A DNA stretch of 64,000 nucleotides, from NCBI RefSeq assembly GCF_002813755.1, contig NZ_CP018061.1, positions 982,001 through 1,046,000 on the forward strand, read 5' to 3'. The position numbers and the translations under genes were made by a program. Origin of the DNA: Enterococcus mundtii (GTDB lineage Bacteria > Bacillota > Bacilli > Lactobacillales > Enterococcaceae). The notes under the pieces were generated by a model. That model was not told where the DNA came from. It made no database searches and worked only from the letters and a program-made list of their open reading frames with translations. Positions 34,307 through 41,449 of this stretch are shown here, one piece after another; the stretch's first letter is position 1, and the number at the start of each line of letters is the position of its first letter.

Positions 34307-35017
34307 ATGATAGAAATTTTTATATGTGAAGATGAAAAAGATCAGAGAAGAAAATTAACAAATTTCATCCATGACTATATAAATGCTGAAGGATATGATA
34401 TGAGGATTTCCTTAGCAACAGACAACCCTCAGGAGATTTTAGCCTATGTAGAAAAACATCAGCCCAGTGGCCTATACTTTATTGATATTGATTTGAATAC
34501 GACAATCAATGGCTTACAAATGGCTTCAAAAATCAGAGAAAAAGACAAGGATTCGTTTATCGTATTCGTCACTACCCATGTTGAATTGATGCAGTATACG
34601 TTCAAACACAAATTAGAAGCATTAGATTTCATCAATAAAGGTGAGTTTAAGGAAATGAGAAAGCAAATCGTTGAGAATATCGATTATGTCCACTCGTACC
34701 AAAAATTGGTCAATGAAACTTTGACGTTTAAAATTGAACTGAACAATCGCATTATCACAGAAGAATTGGATAATATCATGTTTTTTGAAACGTCAGGCAA
34801 TAAACATCGAGTGATCATGCACGCGCAAAATCGGCAAATTGAGTTTTACGGAAGTCTAAATGACATTGAAAAGCAAGTAGATGCCTTTTATCGTTGTCAC
34901 CGTTCTTTTCTTGTTAATAAAAATAATATTACAGAAATTGATAAAACCAATCGGGAGCTTATCATGAAAAACGGGGAAATCTGTTTAGTTTCTTCCAGAG
35001 CAATAAATAAATTGTAA
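34307..35017 (+). CDS. AgrA-like LytTR response regulator
   Basis: Response regulator of 236 residues, colinear with staphylococcal AgrA. The receiver begins IEIFICEDEKDQRRKL with ATDNPQEIL and YFIDIDLNT (probable phosphorylated D60). The LytTR DNA-binding domain has NIMFFETSGNKHRVIMH, NRQIEFYGSL and the FYRCHRSFLVNKNNI signature. It should bind pairs of roughly 9-base direct repeats about two helical turns apart. The frame opens at 34241 inside the kinase gene, but AGAGGAG fixes ATG 34307. A strong terminator follows, so kinase and regulator form a two-gene operon. Targets are unknown; the downstream surface-protein genes are candidates. Confidence 0.92.
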   Translation: MIEIFICEDEKDQRRKLTNFIHDYINAEGYDMRISLATDNPQEILAYVEKHQPSGLYFIDIDLNTTINGLQMASKIREKDKDSFIVFVTTHVELMQYTFKHKLEALDFINKGEFKEMRKQIVENIDYVHSYQKLVNETLTFKIELNNRIITEELDNIMFFETSGNKHRVIMHAQNRQIEFYGSLNDIEKQVDAFYRCHRSFLVNKNNITEIDKTNRELIMKNGEICLVSSRAINKL

Positions 35018-35045
35018 AAGAATAATAACGTATCAATCACTTAGT

Positions 35046-35079
35046 CAAGCACTTAGGAATTCCTAAGTGCTTGTTTTTG
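35046..35079 (+). terminator. terminator after the AgrC/AgrA-like pair
   Basis: The 26-base palindrome 35047-35072 (AAGCACTTAGGAA and its complement) is followed by GTTTTTG. Confidence 0.92.
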
Positions 35080-35162
35080 TTGATTTGGTTTCTATTTTTT
35101 ATGCTTTAGGAAATAACTTTCATTATGGGAAATATCTATCTTAAAATAATAAATTATAAGAA

Positions 35163-35191
35163 GTTAAAGATAGATCACGTCTGTTAAACTT
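35163..35191 (+). promoter_or_regulatory. GTTAAA direct repeats upstream of the small-peptide gene
   Basis: GTTAAA occurs at 35163-35168 and 35183-35188, 20 bases apart, close to the two-turn spacing used by AgrA-type LytTR regulators (whose half-sites centre on GTTA). A related TGTTAAGCTT occurs at 36323-36332 before the next membrane-protein gene. Similarity to the AgrA site is partial (about 6 of 9). Confidence 0.3.
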
Positions 35192-35224
35192 GAGGAACTA
35201 GTACTAGTAAAGGGAGGGAAGAAG

Positions 35225-35341
35225 ATGACAAATTTTATTAGTAGAATCTGGGTGATATTTATAGTATGCGTGTTTTATACAACTTTTTCTGCTTTTGTTT
35301 TAGTATCAGCTTTAATTTCTTTGGTAAGCAGTTTTTTTTAG
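35225..35341 (+). CDS. 38-residue hydrophobic peptide
   Basis: Too short for standard gene calling, but it has a strong AAAGGGAGGGAAG 4 bases or more before ATG 35225 and a clean stop. The peptide starts MTNFISRIWVIFIVCVF and continues hydrophobic to its end (SALISLVSSFF): one membrane helix, a basic residue at position 7, no acidic residues and no double-glycine leader. It follows the AgrC/AgrA-like pair, with GTTAAA repeats upstream. It could be a signal peptide for that kinase, a membrane-active peptide or a small membrane subunit; none is shown. Confidence 0.55.
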   Translation: MTNFISRIWVIFIVCVFYTTFSAFVLVSALISLVSSFF

Positions 35342-35477
35342 TTTAAGAGGGTGAATATCAATACAAGAAAAGTATACTTCTTAAATCATATAGGTTTGAA
35401 AAAATATAAAATAAGGGGAGCGTAACGTCAGACAAGAATAGACTGATTATTTTTATTCTACGTTATGAAGCAAATAT

Positions 35478-35846
35478 ATGGATCAACTATCATTTGAAAA
35501 TTACATAAATTACTATACTGAAATTTTAAATAAGTATAAGGCACTCTATCCTTCGCTATGTCACTATGCAGAGGATAAGTTAGAAGAATTAATTCGATTA
35601 ATGAATCTGCCAGTAGAAGATACGCTACAATCCGTTTTTTTTAAAGCAATTGCTTTAGATGTAAAAATACAATTGACAGATATCTGGTTAAATGGAGAGC
35701 GATTCGGTTATACAGATGAGGAAATCATTCATCTGATCGAAAAAGAATATGTATCTTTTAATCTAGAAATATGCGGATATGAGAGAAAAGGAGTGCCACC
35801 ATACTCACTGATTTTTATGAGTGAAACATCAGTTAAGAAATTTTAA
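35478..35846 (+). CDS. hypothetical protein, 122 residues
   Basis: A soluble, mostly helical acidic protein without a signal peptide or a motif I recognise. Its first 90 residues are helical (ENYINYYTEILNKYKALYPSLCHYAEDKLEELIRLM), and the end is less regular. The ribosome binding site is weak. The 60 bases before it hold an imperfect inverted repeat (TAACGT...AGAATA / TATTCT-ACGTTA, 35424-35466) that may affect translation. It lies in the accessory region between the hydrophobic peptide and a broken small membrane-protein gene. Size and place would suit an immunity or accessory protein for a small peptide, but there is no sequence evidence for that. Confidence 0.65.
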   Translation: MDQLSFENYINYYTEILNKYKALYPSLCHYAEDKLEELIRLMNLPVEDTLQSVFFKAIALDVKIQLTDIWLNGERFGYTDEEIIHLIEKEYVSFNLEICGYERKGVPPYSLIFMSETSVKKF

Positions 35847-35906
35847 GTTTGTAGCAACAATGGATTTAGTTTAAATGTCTTATTTAATAAAAAAAGGATG
35901 TATTAC

Positions 35907-36172
35907 ATGAAAAATTATTAATCGTTTGTAGTGTGCTGTTTCTTCTCTTTGTAGGCTTTCTGATTTTATCTTTTCTATTATTTAGAAATAATCAAGAGGT
36001 TGCGATAGCAGAAATCCAGAAGATGGAAATATTAAGGGATCAAGAAAATGATCGTTTTACAGCAAATAAGGAAATGGTCTTAAACACTAAAGAAATGGTG
36101 GCCGCTGTCATCTATTTATTAGGGGCTGTCTTGGTTGGGCTAATGATCTATAAACAAAAAAATAAAGGTTAA
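35907..36172 (+). pseudogene. small two-helix membrane protein gene broken by a one-base deletion
   Basis: The open frame from GTG 35933 encodes 79 residues, but the natural start is ATG 35907, preceded by AAAAGGATG. From this ATG the frame stops after 4 codons (MKNY). Adding one A to the five-A run at 35910-35914 would give MKKLLIVCSVLFLLFVGFL, a perfect signal/anchor segment in frame with the rest. The full product (about 88 residues) would have membrane segments at both ends and a charged middle (EIQKMEILRDQENDRFTANKEMVLNTKEM). This is a true mutation, a phase-variable A tract or a sequencing error. It is followed by a terminator at 36228. Confidence 0.7.
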
Positions 36173-36227
36173 AGTGTTGTTCAAAAGCTATTGTTTGGAT
36201 GACCAAGTAATTTTATGAATAAAGTGG

Positions 36228-36268
36228 AAGATACGTTTAGGATGTCCTGAGCGTATCTTTTTTTTTGT
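36228..36268 (+). terminator. terminator ending the small-gene cluster
   Basis: AAGATACGTTTAGGA (36228-36242) pairs with 36245-36259 with one mismatch and is followed by a long T run. Confidence 0.88.
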
Positions 36269-36368
36269 TTAGGAAGACTTCTTCGTTGTTTGTGTAGGTA
36301 AGAGAGAATAAATAAAAAATGGTGTTAAGCTTTCAAATGTGAAACGAGCAATGGGGGAGTAATAAAGG

Positions 36369-36656
36369 ATGAAAATTAAAAGATTACAAAATATAGTATT
36401 CCTGAGTCTGATGTTTGTTGGGGCATTTTGTTTAAGTTATATCATTGCTTTCCAGCTCGATTATTATCTAGCGATTACTGAAATTTTTGGGATAAAAGGA
36501 TCAAATGAGAGTAATCATGGAATACTCTTCCACTATTTTGATATGTGGAAAATTATTTGGCTGTTGGCGACAACATATATCACAAGTTTTGGCACTGTCT
36601 ATGTGATCAGTTATTTGTTGATTATAAGCTACAATAAATGGCAACGTACAAATTAA
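36369..36656 (+). CDS. small two-helix membrane protein
   Basis: A 95-residue protein with membrane helices near residues 10-32 and 60-86 and a short outside loop between them (TEIFGIKGSNESNHGILFHYF). No family recognised. It begins 42 bases before the BspA-like gene on the same strand and is probably co-transcribed with it. The ribosome binding site is GGGGGAG, 9 bases from the ATG. TGTTAAGCTT, related to the element before the 38-residue peptide gene, lies 37 bases upstream. Could be a chaperone or sensor for the surface proteins; this is speculation. Confidence 0.68.
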   Translation: MKIKRLQNIVFLSLMFVGAFCLSYIIAFQLDYYLAITEIFGIKGSNESNHGILFHYFDMWKIIWLLATTYITSFGTVYVISYLLIISYNKWQRTN

Positions 36657-36697
36657 AACGTTATGTGTAGATGAACTTTCGGAGAGGAGACCGATGA

Positions 36698-38872
36698 ATG
36701 ATGGATAAGAAGAGAAAAAGCACATATCAGTTTGCAATTATTGGATTCGTACTCATGAATCTTTTACTTTCTAACTTTACACCGATTGTAATGTGTCTGG
36801 AAGAAGATTATTCACAAGCTACATTGGATTCCTCAGAAGAAAGTACTACGGATTCATCAGAATCTTTAGATGAAAGTATGCAGTCATCTGAGGAAGAGGA
36901 GATCCGTGTAGAAGATTCTACTGAGAGCGTAGAAGAAGGACCTCCGACAAGTTCGACGACAGAAACAAGCGGACTTAATGGTACACAAGAAGAGCAAAAA
37001 GATAATACAGATAACACTAAAACATATACACATATAAAAGATGTCCAAAAAGAAAAAGCAGTAAGTGCAAAAGGACAGGTTGGAACTGTTAATTGGGAAC
37101 TTTATGACGATGGGAAACTAAAAATGACAAGTGGTGGAAAATGGGAATCTAGTAATTTTGATGTTGAAAAATCACCATGGGCTTCTTGGAATGAAAAGAT
37201 TACTAGTATAGAAATCAGTTCTGAAATTACGGTAGGATCTAGTCTGGCAGGTGCATTTAGAAATTTATATAAATGTAAATCAATAACGGGATTAGATAAA
37301 TTAATCCTTAGCAGTGTTAATCCAACTAATATGGATAGCACATTTTATGGTCTTAGTGCATTGGAAGAACTAGACTTAACGGGGCTAAATACGAGTAAAG
37401 TGACTGATATGTCTGCGATGCTTCTAGGAACTAGTAGTTTAAAGGAATTGAATATTACTGGTTTGGATACTAGTAACGTAACTACGATGTCTGCCATGTT
37501 TTATGGTACGGGATTAAGTAGTGACAACTTAGATATCAATGAATTAGACACAGGAAATGTAACAAATATGTCTAGTATGTTTAAGGATGCACGAAATTTA
37601 ACGAATATAGATTTAAGAAATTTAAATCTTGAAAAGGTGACAAACATGTCTAGTATGTTTCAAGATCAGTATACAGATCAAAATAATGACGGGACTATAG
37701 ATGAGAGTCAACTGTGTACAGTAAAATTTGGGAAGCTAAGCAATGAAAATATAGACATGAACAGCATGTTTAGACATGCGACGCACCTTGAGCAAGTAGA
37801 GTTTTATGAAGCAGATGAAAAAGTTAAAGTATTAAAAATGGCTCATATGTTTATGAATACTAAGAGCTTAACAAATATAGATTTAAGTACATTTGATACG
37901 AGTCAAGTAACCGATATGTCTAGCGTGTTTAACAGAGCAAGTAGTTTGACTAGTGTAGATTTAAGTGGATTTGATACTAGCAAAGTAACAAATATGTCTA
38001 GTATGTTCAGTGGAGCAAGTAGTTTAGCGAGTGTAGATTTAAGTAACTTTGATACTAACAAAGTAACAAATACGTCTAGTATGTTTAGCGGAGCGAGTAG
38101 TTTGACAAGTATAGATTTAAGTAACTTTGATATGAACCATGTAACAGATTTATCTCATATGTTTTTTCAGACAAGTAAATTGGGAAAGATTATTTTAGGA
38201 CAAAATTTTAGTTTTAATAACAATATGGATGGGAAGCTGCCCCCAGCTTTTAACGGAAAAAATGAGGATTTATGGCAGGCTATTGGAGATGGGGACGAGG
38301 ACACACCAAATGGGAAAGTCTATTCTAACGGTGAATTAATGACAAATTATGATGGAAATAATATGGCGGGAACATATGTCGCAAGTGGTTACGATCCAAG
38401 TATGATGATCTCTGTAGATGTTCCAGAAAAGGTATCGTTTGGCGCAATAACTAGCGAAAAAATTATTTCAAATAAATTTAATATTGCTAATAATTCGAGA
38501 TTACCATTGCGAGTTGTTGTTACAGAATATGTTGATACAGATTTTTCTTTCAGCTTGTTTCAATCTTTGAAATTAAAAATTGATGAATATAGTGAAGGAA
38601 ACGATGTATCGTTAATTGATAAAGGAAACGGCGATATATCTGCTGAAACCACATTATTTAATTTATGTTCAGAACAAAATATTAATGTAATCGACTCGGA
38701 AAAAAATGAAGAATTGATACAAAATGGCTGGAGAAATAATTGGAATTTTCAATTTGATGGTGCCATATATGAAGATCAATTTAATGAGAATGACTTGAGG
38801 ACAGTCAACCATGAATTGAAATTAAAATTTATTCCTTTAACAGCGGATGGTAATAATATATGGGGAAGCTAA
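36698..38872 (+). CDS. BspA-type (DUF285) repeat surface protein with a shared C-terminal domain
   Basis: A secreted 724-residue protein. An N-terminal signal peptide ends near residue 32. A Ser/Glu/Thr-rich linker follows (about 35-125). A BspA-like region (about 205-505) has repeats of 23-24 residues of the type FDTSxVTNMSSMFxxASSLTSVDLSx, a fold used by many host- or cell-binding surface proteins. Residues 569-724 start MISVDVPEKVSFG and end KFIPLTADGNNIWGS, and are homologous to residues 68-231 of the protein at 39537. There is no LPxTG and no C-terminal membrane helix, so anchoring is indirect or non-covalent. The start is ATG 36698 or 36701 behind GGAGAGGAGA. The overall arrangement resembles WxL-type loci, but the WxL motifs and DUF916 protein are absent. 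Confidence 0.85.
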   Translation: MMDKKRKSTYQFAIIGFVLMNLLLSNFTPIVMCLEEDYSQATLDSSEESTTDSSESLDESMQSSEEEEIRVEDSTESVEEGPPTSSTTETSGLNGTQEEQKDNTDNTKTYTHIKDVQKEKAVSAKGQVGTVNWELYDDGKLKMTSGGKWESSNFDVEKSPWASWNEKITSIEISSEITVGSSLAGAFRNLYKCKSITGLDKLILSSVNPTNMDSTFYGLSALEELDLTGLNTSKVTDMSAMLLGTSSLKELNITGLDTSNVTTMSAMFYGTGLSSDNLDINELDTGNVTNMSSMFKDARNLTNIDLRNLNLEKVTNMSSMFQDQYTDQNNDGTIDESQLCTVKFGKLSNENIDMNSMFRHATHLEQVEFYEADEKVKVLKMAHMFMNTKSLTNIDLSTFDTSQVTDMSSVFNRASSLTSVDLSGFDTSKVTNMSSMFSGASSLASVDLSNFDTNKVTNTSSMFSGASSLTSIDLSNFDMNHVTDLSHMFFQTSKLGKIILGQNFSFNNNMDGKLPPAFNGKNEDLWQAIGDGDEDTPNGKVYSNGELMTNYDGNNMAGTYVASGYDPSMMISVDVPEKVSFGAITSEKIISNKFNIANNSRLPLRVVVTEYVDTDFSFSLFQSLKLKIDEYSEGNDVSLIDKGNGDISAETTLFNLCSEQNINVIDSEKNEELIQNGWRNNWNFQFDGAIYEDQFNENDLRTVNHELKLKFIPLTADGNNIWGS

Positions 38873-38960
38873 GATTATTGGGTCTAGGATCAGCTCAAAA
38901 CTTTAATGAATAAAAGTACCGAATCAACGGAAATATATATAACAAATGAGGAGAGAAGCA

Positions 38961-39467
38961 ATGGAGAACAAAAAGTATAAAGATGAAAGTAAAAGAAAGC
39001 GCAAGATAATCCTACTGATCATTCTTACAGGATGCTTAGTGATACTTACCATATTGTATTATTCACAAAAAACAAATGAAGTATACTCCAAAGATACTAT
39101 GCCAGAAATTGTTCAGGGTGACCAAGCAATAGAAAACCTAGATGAAGTGGTACAAGAAACACAAAATATCACTGCATATGCACTGATTAGCATAGAGGCG
39201 GATGGACAAACAGGGAAATGGTATTTTTACAATGATAAAGACAATCAAATCGGTCAACAAGCGGTGATCAGATTGGATGACAGTAATAAAATCATATATC
39301 AGTCCGGAGTAATAGAGCCAGGAAGTTTTATTGAGAATATTAAATTGTCTGAACCTTTGAAATCTGGAAAATACAAAGCAACAGTTACGATAGAGAGCTA
39401 TGATCTGGATAAAAAATTACTCAATAGTAGCATGGGTGCAGTTGCGACAATCATTGAAGTAGTATAA
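38961..39467 (+). CDS. membrane-anchored extracellular protein of the surface locus
   Basis: A 168-residue protein: Lys/Arg-rich cytoplasmic tail, one membrane helix (about 15-37), then an extracellular beta-rich domain. The stretch IIYQSGVIEPGSFIENIKLSEPLKSGKYKATVTIES follows a pattern (SGxIxPGxxIxxxxLxxPLxxGxYxA) that I recognise from Firmicutes membrane-anchored proteins beside secreted surface operons. The function is unnamed. The frame opens at 38946, but GAGGAGAGAAGC supports ATG 38961. It lies between the two proteins sharing the C-terminal domain, so it may help export, fold or display them. Confidence 0.72.
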   Translation: MENKKYKDESKRKRKIILLIILTGCLVILTILYYSQKTNEVYSKDTMPEIVQGDQAIENLDEVVQETQNITAYALISIEADGQTGKWYFYNDKDNQIGQQAVIRLDDSNKIIYQSGVIEPGSFIENIKLSEPLKSGKYKATVTIESYDLDKKLLNSSMGAVATIIEVV

Positions 39468-39536
39468 GTTAAGCAAATAAAAATAGAGATTAAACATAAT
39501 GTTTATGATAAATATATAAATTTAGGAGGAGCAAAA

Positions 39537-40232
39537 ATGTTAAAAAAGAATATTTTAATTACATTATTTAGTGGATTACTATTAGGCGCAGGAGGTTTAT
39601 CAATTAATAGTGCATTGGTTGAAGCAAAAACACATGAACAAAATTCAGAAGCAACTATAGATGTCGAGGGGAAAATTGGTGAAAAGGCAATTAATCCTAC
39701 TGATCCAATACCGACATTTCCAATAGAGCCAGAGTTAATGATTTCAGTTGATCTGCCTGAACAACTTTTTTTTGGAGCGACAAAAACTGAAAAGATTAGT
39801 TCTGCAGATCATAAGATTAAAAATAATTCTTCTTTACCAGTAAGAGTAGAAGTAATCCAATATAGCAATAAGAAAGAGACGGAGGACACTTTTCCATTAT
39901 TTGAAAATTTATATTTAGTAACACCCAATTACGGTATTGGTGCGGAGCAGATACAACTGATTAGTGAAGGCTCTGCTTCAGCGTTAGAGGCGGTGAATAA
40001 TGTACTAATGGAATTAAGTGCTGGATCAAATCCAACTAATGTGACTGAAAATGAGATTTTAGAAGACCAATTGGGTTGGAAAAAAGATACAACATTTCAA
40101 TTTAGCGGGGTAATAGGAAGTATTTTTCCCTTAATCACTGAAGGTATAGTTGCAGAACATGAACTGACCATAAAACTAACGCCACTAACACCTAATGGAG
40201 CTAATGTCTGGGATGGAGAGCCTATTGAATAA
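39537..40232 (+). CDS. secreted protein sharing the C-terminal domain of the BspA-like protein
   Basis: A 231-residue secreted protein with a signal peptide (about 1-30, ending ...LVEAKT). A short segment contains VEGKIGEKAI, followed by one large domain (68-231) homologous to the C-terminal domain of the BspA-like protein. Shared features are MISVD[LV]PE, FGA.T.EKI, NNS.LP[VL]RV.V..Y, L[FQ].[NS]L.L, GW.....FQF.G.I and HEL..K..PLT..G.N.W. The small LPKTG protein encoded next carries a related VEGKIG segment. The ribosome binding site is TTAGGAGGAG. The gene overlaps the start of the LPKTG gene by about 20 bases, suggesting coupled expression. No function can be named. Confidence 0.78.
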   Translation: MLKKNILITLFSGLLLGAGGLSINSALVEAKTHEQNSEATIDVEGKIGEKAINPTDPIPTFPIEPELMISVDLPEQLFFGATKTEKISSADHKIKNNSSLPVRVEVIQYSNKKETEDTFPLFENLYLVTPNYGIGAEQIQLISEGSASALEAVNNVLMELSAGSNPTNVTENEILEDQLGWKKDTTFQFSGVIGSIFPLITEGIVAEHELTIKLTPLTPNGANVWDGEPIE

Positions 40233-40560
40233 GATTAGTTTTAAGACAATATTGATTATTGTTTTGGTATGTTTTATAAGCATTATATGCCTCCAACAGC
40301 CAGAATCAATCAAGAGCGTTGAACTACCTGTAGAAGGCAAAATCGGGCAAACAATCGAAAATAGTCATAATACAGATGAGACTAAACTAAGCGATGAAGA
40401 CTTTAGGAAAAAAACGGTCGTCTACGAAAGAAGACTTCCTAAAACAGGAACGAGAACTTCATGGGGGTTATCTGTGTTTGGCGGAATTATTCTCAGTGCA
40501 TTAATAATCTATAGAATAAAAAATCACTTCATCTTTCACCAAAGAAAATCCAGTGTATGA
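40213..40560 (+). CDS. small LPKTG sortase-anchored protein
   Basis: A 115-residue cell-wall-anchored protein: signal segment (about 8-27), a short extracellular stretch with VEGKIGQTIE, then the sortase motif LPKTG, a hydrophobic helix (WGLSVFGGIILSALIIY) and a basic tail. The ectodomain is only about 55 residues, too short to be an adhesin. It may serve as a wall anchor or organiser for the neighbouring secreted proteins, as small LPxTG proteins do in WxL loci; this is inference. The frame opens at 40195; ATG 40213 is preferred by the signal peptide, though the ribosome binding site is weak. No sortase gene lies nearby. Confidence 0.82.
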   Translation: MESLLNKISFKTILIIVLVCFISIICLQQPESIKSVELPVEGKIGQTIENSHNTDETKLSDEDFRKKTVVYERRLPKTGTRTSWGLSVFGGIILSALIIYRIKNHFIFHQRKSSV

Positions 40561-40659
40561 AGCATTGTGTCGGTTGGAATTTCGATTGATTAAAGATTTT
40601 TCAAGCGGTCATCTAATGACTTCTTATAAGAAAAAATGACTAACTTAAGTCTAGGAAAT

Positions 40660-41174
40660 TTGTCTAAAAATAAAAAAATTATTTTGTGGTCTGTGGTCTA
40701 TGGATACTCGCATCTTTGATATTCATTAATGGATGGACGAACATTGAAACAGCAATGGATCTAAAGGTAAATGAAGAAGCAACTGATTACAGTAAAGGAT
40801 CTTAAAGCGAATGAATGGATGGCGGAAGGATTGGATGACAAAGTGGGGCATAAGCTGATTGCCTTTTTTCGGATCATGTGTTTACTTTTAATATTGATAT
40901 AGCTACAGGTAGGTGGAAAGAGATAGATAAAGATTTAGCAAAATCAATGGCAGAAGAAATGGTATTCAAATTTGAATATAGCTTAAAAGGAAATAAATTA
41001 ATTAGAAAAATTGATGGTAGTGGAGAAGAAATAGAATATAAAGTAGCAAAAGAAGATGACAAGATTCTGTTAGTACCAGTTAAAGAAAGTGAGAATAAGA
41101 TCACACTTTCCTACAAAGAGAAAGAGACAGACTCTGCTAAGAACTGTTTGTCATTAAGTGGAGATCAAATCTAA
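40660..41174 (+). pseudogene. decayed gene for a secreted or lipoprotein-like protein
   Basis: Frames switch along this stretch while protein-like sequence continues. First comes a hydrophobic N-terminus (KKIILWSVV, then in another frame WILASLIFINGWTNIETAMDLKVNEEATDYSKGS, stop). Then KDLKANEWMAEGLDDKVGHKLIAFF appears in a third frame. From about 40878 the frame DHVFTFNIDIATGRWKEIDKDLAKSMAEEM runs on to the stop at 41174. At least three frameshifts are needed to join them, so the 98-residue open frame from 40878 is the remnant of a longer gene and not an intact gene. The family is not recognised. It ends before a strong terminator. Confidence 0.65.
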
Positions 41175-41191
41175 GAATATCTGGATAAATA

Positions 41192-41235
41192 AAAGCTTGT
41201 AAATTTACTTTTTGGGGAGTAAATTTACAAGCTTT
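41192..41235 (+). terminator. terminator at the end of the accessory region
   Basis: A perfect 18-base stem (AAAGCTTGTAAATTTACT, 41192-41209; complement 41218-41235) with an 8-base loop. T tracts are weak on both sides, so it may act on both strands between convergent genes. Confidence 0.75.
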
Positions 41236-41449
41236 AAGTACCTTGCGTAATTAATAATTTTTAAGGTAAACTTGTCGAATACTATATATTCGGTTTTAGG
41301 AAGCACAAAATAACTAATCACCCAAGTGCTTTGGAATGAACTGAGAATATTTCTAGGTAGAAATGTGCAACTGCTTGATCGCGGAATACACAGAACCACG
41401 TTATTCTATATACGTAGAAAGCTTCAGTATCAGGTTGCTTGATTCAAAA

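Noticed and set aside
35225..35341. 38-residue peptide as AgrD or a class II bacteriocin precursor
   Set aside because: It lacks the acidic C-terminal recognition region of AgrD and any double-glycine leader, and no AgrB or ABC-type exporter is nearby; kept only as a hydrophobic peptide of unknown role.
36698..38872. WxL-domain surface protein
   Set aside because: The C-terminal domain lacks the paired Trp-x-Leu motifs and no DUF916/DUF3324 protein is encoded nearby; similarity is only in locus layout.
41314..41442. Plus-strand open stretch of about 42 codons (LITQVLWNELRIFLGR...)
   Set aside because: Has no start codon with a ribosome binding site and no recognised relative; could be a gene fragment but not supportable.
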